From: Oscillospiraceae bacterium
GTDB taxonomy: Bacteria > Bacillota > Clostridia > Oscillospirales > Oscillospiraceae
NCBI GenBank assembly: GCA_016297855.1
Contig: JAEDFW010000054.1
Location: 1 to 11,703 of the forward strand
Length of the DNA: 11,703 nt
Direction: 5' to 3'
A program made the position numbers and the translations under genes. Below the pieces are notes generated by a model. That model worked only from the letters and a program-made list of their open reading frames with translations, was not told the origin of the DNA and did no database searches. This document shows, one piece after another, positions 1-6,399 of this stretch (position 1 is the stretch's first letter; each line of letters opens with the position of its first letter).

Positions 1-399
1 ATCGTCTACGGTTCGCGCTCGAAGCAGGACCTAGTCGATTTTGAAGAGATCCTCAACGTCTGGTGCAAGGAGGACGGTATCAACGTCCATCTGACCATCG
101 ACCGCGAGCAGCCCGACTGGGACGGCCACGTCGGCTTCGTGCCCAACTACGTCAAGGAGCTGGGCTTCGATACGAACAAGACCGTCGTCATGTGCGGCCC
201 TCCTGTCATGATCAAGTTTACCCTCGCGGGACTCATGGAGATGGGCTTTGCGCGTGAGCAGGTATATACGACGATGGAGCTCAAGATGAAGTGCGCGCTT
301 GGCAAGTGCGGCCGGTGCAACATTGGCAGCAAATACGTCTGCAAGGACGGCCCGGTTTTCCGCTTCGACCAGCTCGACGAGCTGCCGGACGAGTATTAA
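1..399 (+). CDS. FAD/NAD(P)-binding oxidoreductase subunit with C-terminal [2Fe-2S] site (3' part only)
   Basis: The gene enters from the left edge, so only the last 132 codons are visible. It resembles the C-terminal half of the ferredoxin-NADP reductase-like family that includes AsrB (anaerobic sulfite reductase subunit B), sulfhydrogenase gamma subunits and PyrK. A CGPPVM motif (nt 193-210) is the nucleotide-binding Cys-Gly-Pro-Pro loop that closes the NAD(P) site. The tail carries C-x4-C-x2-C-x7-C at nt 292-342, which in this family ligates one [2Fe-2S] cluster. The FAD-binding barrel would lie upstream of the window. The family takes electrons from NAD(P)H through FAD to its cluster and hands them to a partner. 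The next two genes, an Fe-S subunit and a fumarate-reductase-like flavoprotein, are the obvious partners, with only a 20-23 base gap. The direction of electron flow and the choice of NADH or NADPH cannot be read here. Confidence 0.85.
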   Translation: MVYGSRSKQDLVDFEEILNVWCKEDGINVHLTIDREQPDWDGHVGFVPNYVKELGFDTNKTVVMCGPPVMIKFTLAGLMEMGFAREQVYTTMELKMKCALGKCGRCNIGSKYVCKDGPVFRFDQLDELPDEY

Positions 400-422
400 G
401 CGCTGCAAGAAGGAGAAATATG

Positions 423-1097
423 ATGGAAAATATGGTAACTGTTTTTCTGTTTGGCAAAAAATATGAAGTCCCCGAGAGCCTGACCATTATGGAGGCTATG
501 GAATATTCCGGCTATCAGCTGGTGCGCGGCTGCGGCTGCCGCAACGGTTTCTGCGGCGCGTGCGCGACCATCTACCGCATCGCGGGCGACCGTGAACTGA
601 AGGCGTGTCTGGCATGCTCGACAAAAGTGGAGAACAACATGTATGTTGCCACGCTTCCGTTCTTCCCGCTGGTCAAGGAAGTCTACGACATCGAAAAGGT
701 AAAGCCCACCGAGCGCATCATGATGCAGCTCTATCCCGAGATCTACGCCTGCGTGGGCTGCAACGCCTGCACCAAGGCTTGTACGCAGGGCCTGAATGTC
801 ATGCAGTACATCGCCTACGCCCAGCGCGGTGAGTATGAAAAGTGCGCGGAAGAATCATTCGACTGCGTCATGTGCGGCGTATGCTCGTCGCGCTGCCCGG
901 CGGGCATCTCGCACCCGCAGGTGGCAATGCTGGCGCGCCGGCTTAACGGTAAGTATCTCGCGCCGCACTGCGAGCATCTCGATGTGCGTGTCGAAGAGAT
1001 CCGCGAGGGCAAGTTTGAAGCGTTGATCGAGAGCCTGATGGAAAAGCCGCTGGCGGAGATCAAGGAGCTGTACAACACCCGCGAGATCGAAAAGTAA
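423..1097 (+). CDS. SdhB/FrdB-like iron-sulfur subunit: [2Fe-2S] domain plus two CxxCxxCxxxC motifs
   Basis: This is a soluble electron-wire subunit of the succinate dehydrogenase/fumarate reductase type, 224 residues from the ATG at 423. An adjacent ATG at 420 is also possible; 423 is preferred because AGGAG at 411-415 then sits 7 bases away, against 4. Numbered from 420, the N-terminal ferredoxin domain has C38, C40, C45 and C48 followed by C63/C66, fitting one [2Fe-2S] cluster. Two four-Cys motifs follow: C111-C114-C117-C121 and C149-C152-C155-C159-Pro, which would hold two [4Fe-4S] clusters. True SdhB usually has a non-Cys position for its [3Fe-4S] cluster; none is evident. The length matches SdhB. 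The C-terminal cysteine-rich (CCG) domain of methanogen TfrB is absent, and no quinone-binding membrane anchor gene is seen nearby. It probably bridges the NAD(P)H-oxidising subunit upstream and the flavoprotein downstream. Confidence 0.9.
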   Translation: MENMVTVFLFGKKYEVPESLTIMEAMEYSGYQLVRGCGCRNGFCGACATIYRIAGDRELKACLACSTKVENNMYVATLPFFPLVKEVYDIEKVKPTERIMMQLYPEIYACVGCNACTKACTQGLNVMQYIAYAQRGEYEKCAEESFDCVMCGVCSSRCPAGISHPQVAMLARRLNGKYLAPHCEHLDVRVEEIREGKFEALIESLMEKPLAEIKELYNTREIEK

Positions 1098-1110
1098 GGA
1101 GGGTTAAGCC

Positions 1111-2724
1111 ATGTATACCGATCCCAAAATGCTCGAATCCATCAAGAAGGTTGAAGCGGCGCGTGAGGCCAACATCCGGCTCGACCCCCGGCGCATGACG
1201 GCGGAGGAAAAGGACGTTCTGCTCAGGACCTTCCACCCCGACTACCGCGAAAATCAGTTTGCGGTGCTGCAGTTTGGCCCGAATAAGGGCGAAAAAGTGC
1301 CCACCGAGCTTGCCGCGCTGCTGCAGGGCAGCTCGCGTCTACTTGGCAAAACGGTCGATCTGGCGCATCCGGACTATGATACAGATGTTCTGATCATCGG
1401 CGCCGGCGGCGCCGGTACTTCGGCGGCCATTGAGGCCGACAATAACGGCGCGCGCGTGATGATTGTCACAAAGCTTCGCATGGGCGACGCCAACACCATG
1501 ATGGCTGAGGGCGGCATTCAGGCTGCCGACAAGCCCAACGACTCGCCCGCGCAGCACTTTTTAGATGCCTACGGCGGCGGTCATTTTGCTGCGCAGAAGG
1601 ATCTTCTGTACAAACTCGTCACCGAAGCGCCTGAGGCCATCCAGTGGCTCTCCAATCTTGGCGTGGAGTTTGACAAGGCTCCCGACGGCACCATGATCAC
1701 CACCCACGGCGGCGGCACCTCCCGCAAGCGTATGCACGCGGCCAAGGACTACTCCGGCGCGGAGATCATGCGCACGCTGCGCGACGAGGTTCTGAACCGC
1801 CAGATTCCCGTGGTCGATTTTACCGCCGCGATTGAGCTCATCAAAGACGAAAACGGCCATTGTGCGGGCGCGGTCCTTATGAATATGGAGACCAAAGAGC
1901 TGCTCGTCGCCAGAGCCAAGACCGTCATTCTTGCCACCGGCGGCGCGGGAAGACTTCACTATCAGGGCTTCCCGACGTCCAACCATTACGGCGCTACGGC
2001 CGACGGCCTGATCCTCGGTTACCGCGCGGGCGCGAAGCTGCTGTATGCCGATACGCTGCAGTACCATCCCACGGGCGCGGCTTTCCCGGCGCAGATCTAC
2101 GGCGCGCTGGTCACGGAAAAGGTGCGCTCCGTCGGCGCGATGCTCATTAACGCCGAGGGCGAAGCCTTCATGAACCCGCTGGAGACGCGTGACGTTTCCG
2201 CTGCCTCCATCATCCGGGAGTGCTCCGAGCGCGGCAAGGGTGTCAAGACGCCGCTTGGCGACGCAGTGTGGCTCGACACGCCGATGATCGAGCTCAAGCA
2301 CGGCGAAGGCACCATTGAAAAACGCATTCCGGCCATGATGCGCATGTTCGGCAAGCACGGCATCGACATCCGCAAGGAGCCCATTCTGGTCTATCCGACG
2401 CTTCACTACCAGAACGGCGGCCTGCATATCACGCCCGACGGGCAGACCGATGTGGAGAACCTGTTCGCCGCCGGCGAGGTGGTGGGCGGCATCCACGGAC
2501 GTAACCGCCTGATGGGCAACAGTCTGCTCGATATCATTGTCTTTGGCCGCAACGCAGGCAAGCAAGCATCGGAAAAGGCCAAGTCCGTTACGGTCGGCGC
2601 GCTGACGCTGGGTCATGTAGACGCATTCGAGGCCGAGCGCAAGGCTGCTGGCTGCGAGGCTGAAACCATCTCGCCGCGGCTGCTGCCCAATTACGCGCGG
2701 CGCGCAGAGGAAGAAAGAAGGTAA
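1111..2724 (+). CDS. Fumarate reductase/succinate dehydrogenase-like flavoprotein subunit
   Basis: A 537-residue FAD enzyme of the SdhA/FrdA/NadB superfamily. AAGGAGG at 1096-1102 fixes the start and overlaps the stop of the preceding gene. The dinucleotide-binding motif GAGGAG is at residues 97-102, so about 90 residues of unassigned sequence precede the FAD domain. The expected active-site landmarks of fumarate reductases are present: QYHPTG (H319), TEKVR (R339), LHYQNGG (H432) and GRNRLMGNSL (R464/R466). The FAD-linking His of membrane SdhA/FrdA is missing: the equivalent stretch reads GDANTMMAEGG, nearer to L-aspartate oxidase, so FAD is probably not covalently held. The usual RGEGG after the TE motif reads RSVGA here. 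The protein stops soon after the FAD-closing segment and lacks the long C-terminal helical domain of SdhA. Reduction of fumarate or a similar unsaturated acid is the best guess. Urocanate, acrylate or other enoate reductases of this superfamily, or aspartate oxidation, cannot be excluded. Confidence 0.85.
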   Translation: MYTDPKMLESIKKVEAAREANIRLDPRRMTAEEKDVLLRTFHPDYRENQFAVLQFGPNKGEKVPTELAALLQGSSRLLGKTVDLAHPDYDTDVLIIGAGGAGTSAAIEADNNGARVMIVTKLRMGDANTMMAEGGIQAADKPNDSPAQHFLDAYGGGHFAAQKDLLYKLVTEAPEAIQWLSNLGVEFDKAPDGTMITTHGGGTSRKRMHAAKDYSGAEIMRTLRDEVLNRQIPVVDFTAAIELIKDENGHCAGAVLMNMETKELLVARAKTVILATGGAGRLHYQGFPTSNHYGATADGLILGYRAGAKLLYADTLQYHPTGAAFPAQIYGALVTEKVRSVGAMLINAEGEAFMNPLETRDVSAASIIRECSERGKGVKTPLGDAVWLDTPMIELKHGEGTIEKRIPAMMRMFGKHGIDIRKEPILVYPTLHYQNGGLHITPDGQTDVENLFAAGEVVGGIHGRNRLMGNSLLDIIVFGRNAGKQASEKAKSVTVGALTLGHVDAFEAERKAAGCEAETISPRLLPNYARRAEEERR

Positions 2725-2727
2725 GAC

Positions 2728-3930
2728 ATGACTGCCTATCTTGGGGGCGTGCTGTCGTCTATGATGACGACGCTGTTCTTCGTCTTTCTGATCGCGGCGC
2801 TGGGATATCTGCTCGGCGCAATCGAGATCAAGGGTATCTCGCTTGGCACGGCAGGTGTTCTGCTTGTAGCGCTGCTGTTTGGCATCCTGGCTTCGCGCTT
2901 TGGCTCATTTACGGTGGGCGAGAAGACGATCGTACTGTTTAACACCGAGACCATAAAACCCATCTATTCCACCATTTCAAGCCTCGGCACGGCAATGTTT
3001 GTTACGGCGGTCGGCCTGATCGCCGGCCCGAAGTTCTTCCGCAACTTCAATAAAGATTCGATCTCGTACGTCCTCATGGGCTTTATCGTCATCCTGTGCG
3101 GCGTCGCGGTCACGGTGGTGATCAAGCTTCTGTCGGGCATTTCATCGTCACTGGCGGTCGGCCTGATGACAGGCGCGCTTACAAGTACACCGGGCCTGTC
3201 TGCCGCGAAGGACGCAGCGATGGACCCCGATGCGGCGACCGCCGGTTACGGAATAGCCTATTTGTTCGGTGTCCTGGGCGTGGTGCTGTTTGTACAGCTG
3301 ATGCCGCGCGTGGAGCACATCGATCTTGTGCGGGAACGCCGCCGCTTTACCGGATCAAGTGCAAACGCGCGTCCGGTACATCTCGATAAGGTGCGCAAAC
3401 GTCTGGATTCGTTCGATTTTACCCCGTTCATGCTGACGGTCGTATTGGGCCTCATCATCGGCAGCATCAAGATCCCCGGCATCAACTTCTCCCTCGGCTC
3501 ATCCGGCGGCACGCTGGTGGCAGGCCTGATTGTGGGGCATTTCGGGCATGTGGGAAACATTGATCTGTCGGTCAACAAGCACACGCTCAATTTCTTCCGC
3601 GAACTGGGGTTGGTGCTGTTTTTGGTCGGCGCGGGTGTTCCGGGCGGTGTGAACTTTGTGAAGTATGTCCGGGTGTCGTATTTCATTTACGGCGCGCTGA
3701 TGACGCTCCTGCCGATGGCTGTGGGCTTCCTGCTGGGCAAGTATGTGTTCAAGCTGAACATTTTCAACGACCTTGCCTCGCTCACGGGCGGCATGACCAG
3801 TACCCCGGCGCTCGGCACGCTCATCAGCGTCGCCGGTACCGATGAGGTGGCTGCGGCGTATGCCGCGACGTACCCCATCGCGCTGGTGCTCGTTGTGCTG
3901 GCTGCCAAGCTGCTGGTTGCAGTGTTTTAG
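2728..3930 (+). CDS. AspT/YidE/YbjL-family membrane transporter without TrkA_C domains
   Basis: A 400-residue integral membrane protein with roughly ten to twelve hydrophobic segments. It follows the flavoprotein stop after 3 bases, with AGAAGG at 2716-2721 as ribosome site, so it is very likely in the same operon. The two halves carry matching signatures: GALTSTPGLSAA at residues 149-160 and GGMTSTPALGTL at 354-365. This is the internal duplication typical of the aspartate:alanine exchanger (AAEx) family. The central loop (about residues 193-233, Arg/Lys-rich) is short, so the two regulatory TrkA_C domains found between the halves of AspT and YidE/YbjL (total length about 550) are absent. 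Members whose substrates are known exchange amino acids or dicarboxylates. Next to a fumarate-reductase-like complex, uptake of a C4 acid such as aspartate or fumarate, or export of succinate, is the natural inference, but the substrate is unproven. Confidence 0.85.
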   Translation: MTAYLGGVLSSMMTTLFFVFLIAALGYLLGAIEIKGISLGTAGVLLVALLFGILASRFGSFTVGEKTIVLFNTETIKPIYSTISSLGTAMFVTAVGLIAGPKFFRNFNKDSISYVLMGFIVILCGVAVTVVIKLLSGISSSLAVGLMTGALTSTPGLSAAKDAAMDPDAATAGYGIAYLFGVLGVVLFVQLMPRVEHIDLVRERRRFTGSSANARPVHLDKVRKRLDSFDFTPFMLTVVLGLIIGSIKIPGINFSLGSSGGTLVAGLIVGHFGHVGNIDLSVNKHTLNFFRELGLVLFLVGAGVPGGVNFVKYVRVSYFIYGALMTLLPMAVGFLLGKYVFKLNIFNDLASLTGGMTSTPALGTLISVAGTDEVAAAYAATYPIALVLVVLAAKLLVAVF

Positions 3931-3942
3931 TGCATCTTCGAA

Positions 3943-3976
3943 AATCCCGGCGCGTCCGATCGGACGCGCCGGGATT
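3943..3976 (+). terminator. Perfect 34-bp palindrome closing the redox/transporter operon
   Basis: The two 17-base arms AATCCCGGCGCGTCCGA and TCGGACGCGCCGGGATT are exact reverse complements with no spacer. The palindrome begins 12 bases after the transporter stop. As RNA it would form a very stable GC-rich hairpin and is best read as a terminator. Plus-strand transcripts leave the stem into GCCACACTT, a poor U-tract, while the minus side has TTTTC, so termination of the plus operon may be incomplete or work by another route. A protein-binding palindrome is an alternative, since a candidate promoter starts 8 bases later. Confidence 0.6.
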
Positions 3977-3983
3977 GCCACAC

Positions 3984-4012
3984 TTGACACATGGCATTTT
4001 GCGTGCTACGGT
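3984..4012 (+). promoter_or_regulatory. Candidate sigma-A promoter for the xdhC/GNAT pair
   Basis: A perfect -35 TTGACA (3984-3989) is followed after 17 bases by TACGGT (4007-4012), preceded by TG one base away, giving an extended -10. The -10 itself matches consensus at only three positions, so the call rests on the -35, the spacing and the TGn. The transcript would have a leader of about 38 bases before the ATG at 4057. Confidence 0.5.
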
Positions 4013-4056
4013 ATGAAAAACAACGCGCGGTGTACCGCGCAGGAAAGGATGGCAGA

Positions 4057-5121
4057 ATGAAGGCTTTTTTTGAGGCGCTTCTGGATGCGCTCTCGCGCGG
4101 GGAAAACGCGGTTTTATGCAGCGTGCTTTCTGCGTCCGGCTCTACGCCGCGCGGCGCGGGTGCGAAAATGGCTGTGTTTGCCGATGGACACGCGCTTGGC
4201 ACCGTCGGCGGCGGCGCAGTGGAGCGTGCGGCCATGGAACAGGCTATGCGCGTGCATCAGGGGGAAGCAGGCGACATGCGCAGCTTTTGCCTTGCACCCA
4301 ATCAGCTGGCAGATCTCGGAATGATCTGCGGCGGAAACGTGACGGTGAGCTTCCGGCTGCTTTCACCCGGCAGCGAGGCCGACCGCGCAGCGCTGCAGGC
4401 GATCTGCGGGGCGATAGGAAGGCAGGAGAATACATGGCTCGTTTTCCGCCTACAGGGCGGCGCGGTGACGGATATCTCTGTCTGCCGCAGGCACGATGCG
4501 CCGCTGCCGCAGCTATTGCAGAGCACGCCTGTCTGTCTGCCGGAGGAAGGCTGGTATGCCGAGCCGCTCGTGCGCGCGGGCACGGTGTATATTGTGGGCG
4601 GCGGCCATGTTGGCCGGGCGCTGGCGGGGCTTCTTCCGGACGTGGGTTTCCGCGTGGCGGTATATGACGAACGCGAGAAACTTGCACATCCGGAAAACTA
4701 TCCGAAGGCAGATCGGATCCTCTACGGACCGTTCGCAGAGTTTACAAAACACGTTGCCGTTTCGGCGGACGATTTCATCGTCATTATGACGCCCGGGCAT
4801 CTGGCCGACCGCGCGGTGCTTCTGCAGGCGCTGGCAACGCCCGCGTGCTATATCGGCTGCATCGGAAGCCACCGCAAGGTGGAAAAGACAAATGAAGCGC
4901 TGCGCGAGGCCGGCGTGAGCCAGGCGGAGCTTGCGCGCATCCATGCGCCCATTGGCCTTGAGATTTTTGCCGAGACTCCGGCAGAAATCGCCGTTTCCAT
5001 CGCAGCTGAGCTGATCCGCGAGCGCGCCCTGCGCGCCGGTACGCGTAAGGCTAGCCGCGCTGCAGCACCGGAAAACAAACAGGAAAGAGAAAAAGATGAA
5101 AACGAACCGAAACAATGTTGA
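4057..5121 (+). CDS. xdhC: XdhC/CoxI-family molybdenum cofactor insertion protein
   Basis: A 354-residue protein of the XdhC/CoxI family. These proteins bind molybdenum cofactor, assist its sulfuration and deliver it to xanthine dehydrogenase-type hydroxylases. The N-terminal XdhC_CoxI domain shows ASGSTPRGAGAKM (residues 26-38), GTVGGGAVE (48-56) and GMICGG (88-93). The C-terminal Rossmann-like domain has VYIVGGGHVG (177-186), MTPGHLADR (244-252) and IGCIGSHRK (266-274). The start at 4057 is preferred over an in-frame ATG at 3991 because GGAAAGGA lies just upstream and the family alignment begins there; the codons between 3991 and 4057 overlap the promoter. The last 20 or so residues are charged, low in conservation, and overlap the next gene by 26 bases. 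No molybdoenzyme structural gene is in the window, so its client lies elsewhere. Some clostridial homologues act with selenium-dependent molybdenum hydroxylases, but nothing here tests that. Confidence 0.88.
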   Translation: MKAFFEALLDALSRGENAVLCSVLSASGSTPRGAGAKMAVFADGHALGTVGGGAVERAAMEQAMRVHQGEAGDMRSFCLAPNQLADLGMICGGNVTVSFRLLSPGSEADRAALQAICGAIGRQENTWLVFRLQGGAVTDISVCRRHDAPLPQLLQSTPVCLPEEGWYAEPLVRAGTVYIVGGGHVGRALAGLLPDVGFRVAVYDEREKLAHPENYPKADRILYGPFAEFTKHVAVSADDFIVIMTPGHLADRAVLLQALATPACYIGCIGSHRKVEKTNEALREAGVSQAELARIHAPIGLEIFAETPAEIAVSIAAELIRERALRAGTRKASRAAAPENKQEREKDENEPKQC

Positions 5122-5770
5122 TTTGTCAGCGCTGCTGGAACATGAGAACGGAAGAACGCTTTACGAGGGGCAGCAGGGATACGTTGTCTGCACGCAAAGC
5201 GGCAATACGATCATGACGGATATCACGGACGGCGCGGCGCTGCGTGCTGTGCTGTGCGCGCTGGCGCTGCAGAACGTGGAGTCGGCCGTCGTCAAAAGCC
5301 GCAGCGCCCAGCGGACTGTCAGGGAGCTGTTCGGCCTTGTCGGCAGCGACGTCTGTACGCAATGGGTCTATTGCATGCCGGAGCCGCCTGCGCAGCCCGC
5401 GTGCGATATCCGGCCGCTGCAGCCGTGCCATGCGCCGCTGGCCGCGGCGCATTATCACTTGTTTGAAGACACCGAGCCGTACATCACGAGCCGCATCGCT
5501 GCCGGACGGATGTGGGGCGTGTTTGACGGCGGCAGCCTCGCAGGATTCATCGGCACGCACGTTGAGGGCAGCATGGGTATCCTCGAGGTGCTGCCGGAAT
5601 ACCGCCGCCGGGGCTATGGGCTGGCGCTGGAACAGTTTTTGATCGCGTGGCATCTCGAGCGCGGTTGGACGCCGTTCGGCCATGTCATTGACGGGAACGA
5701 AGCGTCAATCCGCCTGCAGAAAAAGGCGGGGCTGGTCTGCGCCGAACTGCCCACAATCTGGATGTACTGA
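5096..5770 (+). CDS. GNAT-family N-acetyltransferase
   Basis: A 224-residue protein whose C-terminal half is a GNAT (FR47-like) domain. Acetyl-CoA motif A is VLPEYRRRGYGLALE at residues 165-179, with the RxxGxG-type pyrophosphate loop. It is followed by NEASIRLQKKAGL (201-213), the usual N-x-A-S motif B region. Residues 1-100 are a poorly conserved N-terminal part that probably forms a second, degenerate GNAT-like fold or a substrate domain. The start overlaps the end of xdhC by 26 bases in another frame, and AGGAAAG at 5081-5087 within xdhC is the likely ribosome site, so the two are probably co-translated. The substrate cannot be predicted. The overlap suggests co-expression with molybdoenzyme maturation but does not prove a shared task. 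Confidence 0.82.
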   Translation: MKTNRNNVDLSALLEHENGRTLYEGQQGYVVCTQSGNTIMTDITDGAALRAVLCALALQNVESAVVKSRSAQRTVRELFGLVGSDVCTQWVYCMPEPPAQPACDIRPLQPCHAPLAAAHYHLFEDTEPYITSRIAAGRMWGVFDGGSLAGFIGTHVEGSMGILEVLPEYRRRGYGLALEQFLIAWHLERGWTPFGHVIDGNEASIRLQKKAGLVCAELPTIWMY

Positions 5771-5775
5771 GAAAA

Positions 5776-5809
5776 CAGCGGCCGTCAGCATCTGTGCTGA
5801 CGGCCGCTG
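5776..5809. terminator. Convergent (bidirectional) intrinsic terminator
   Basis: A perfect 15-bp stem, CAGCGGCCGTCAGCA (5776-5790) against TGCTGACGGCCGCTG (5795-5809), with a TCTG tetraloop. It sits between the convergent GNAT gene (stop at 5770) and the minus-strand small membrane gene (stop at 5829). Minus-strand transcripts run from the stem into TTTTC (complement of 5772-5775), a proper U-tract. The plus side lacks one, so the hairpin is best tuned for the minus operon but likely serves both. Confidence 0.8.
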
Positions 5810-5828
5810 CAATATGTATGCCACTATG

Positions 5829-6020
5829 CTACGTTTCCTCATCTGAAGCATCCTCTGCGCCGCGTTTTTGGTATACCGCGCGCAGGATGAAGCAGCCCAT
5901 CACGGCAACGGCAAAAACAGCGCCCGCGTCGGGCCAGTTGAGGACGGTTCCAAGCGTGGACGCGGCAAAAAAGCCCGCCAGCACCGTGCAGGTAAACGCG
6001 AAAATGATATCACGAACCAT
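5829..6020 (-). CDS. Small membrane protein of unknown function (63 aa)
   Basis: A 63-residue protein starting MVRDIIFAFTCTVL. It has two hydrophobic stretches, about residues 4-25 and 31-48 (around AGAVFAVAVMGCFILRAVY), then a charged tail ending GAEDASDEET, so it is probably a two-segment membrane protein. A much longer reading in this frame would have to start inside the GIY-YIG gene and is rejected. The ATG lies one base after the TAA of that gene, with GAGAGG about 10 bases upstream, so translation is likely coupled. It is the last gene before the convergent terminator. I do not recognise a family. Confidence 0.65.
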   Translation of the reverse strand: MVRDIIFAFTCTVLAGFFAASTLGTVLNWPDAGAVFAVAVMGCFILRAVYQKRGAEDASDEET

Positions 6021-6021
6021 G

Positions 6022-6399
6022 TTATTTCTTCCTCTCACTGCCAGATTCTGTATTGGATGCCGGTGGAAAATATTGCATGAACACCGCGCGCGATACGCTC
6101 TGATACGCAGTCGCGCGCAGCTTTTCGCCCAAAACCGCTCCCAGCGTTTCAGGGTGCTCGATGAGCGCCAGCTTTTTTTGCTTCGGCAGGCGTTTGATGA
6201 GCGCTTCGAGCCGCGCGGCGTCGCTGCGGGATTCGGCCTGCCACAGCGCATCGAGCGCAACGGCCGGATGGCTGCGCGTGTACTTTGCGCATGCGGCGGT
6301 GCGTTCACGGTGCTCGCGCATCCGTTTTTTGGGGTCGGTGCAAAGTCCTGTGTAGTGCGACCCATCGGCGCAGCGCACCATATAAACGAAGTACGTCAT
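6022..6399 (-). CDS. UPF0213 (YhbQ/YazA-type) GIY-YIG nuclease domain protein
   Basis: A 125-residue single-domain GIY-YIG protein of the UPF0213 type. The N-terminal FVYMVRCADGSHYTG (residues 4-18) is the family version of the GIY...YIG strands. The conserved Arg lies in KKRMREH (24-30), KYTRSHP (39-45) follows, and the conserved Glu is within ARLEALIKRL (62-71). The start at 6399 is preferred to an in-frame ATG at 6543 because the homologous region begins exactly there, and the ATG overlaps the rsmA stop as ATGA (6396-6399), a classic coupling arrangement. The C-terminal 30 residues, from about 95 on, extend past the domain and are not recognised. E. coli YhbQ is reported to be a DNA nuclease; the role in this organism is unknown. 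Confidence 0.85.
   Translation of the reverse strand: MTYFVYMVRCADGSHYTGLCTDPKKRMREHRERTAACAKYTRSHPAVALDALWQAESRSDAARLEALIKRLPKQKKLALIEHPETLGAVLGEKLRATAYQSVSRAVFMQYFPPASNTESGSERKK

Noticed and set aside
291..422. Upstream in-frame extension of the Fe-S subunit
   Set aside because: It would overlap the preceding gene's Fe-S motif; the ribosome site at 411-415 and the homologous N-terminus support a start at 420 or 423.
1561..2616. 351-codon minus-strand frame opposite the flavoprotein
   Set aside because: Antisense shadow: the plus frame carries FAD and active-site motifs, while this one has none and no ribosome site.
5829..6365. 178-codon reading of the small membrane protein frame
   Set aside because: The upstream two thirds overlap the GIY-YIG gene in another frame; hydrophobic protein-like sequence begins only at the ATG at 6020.
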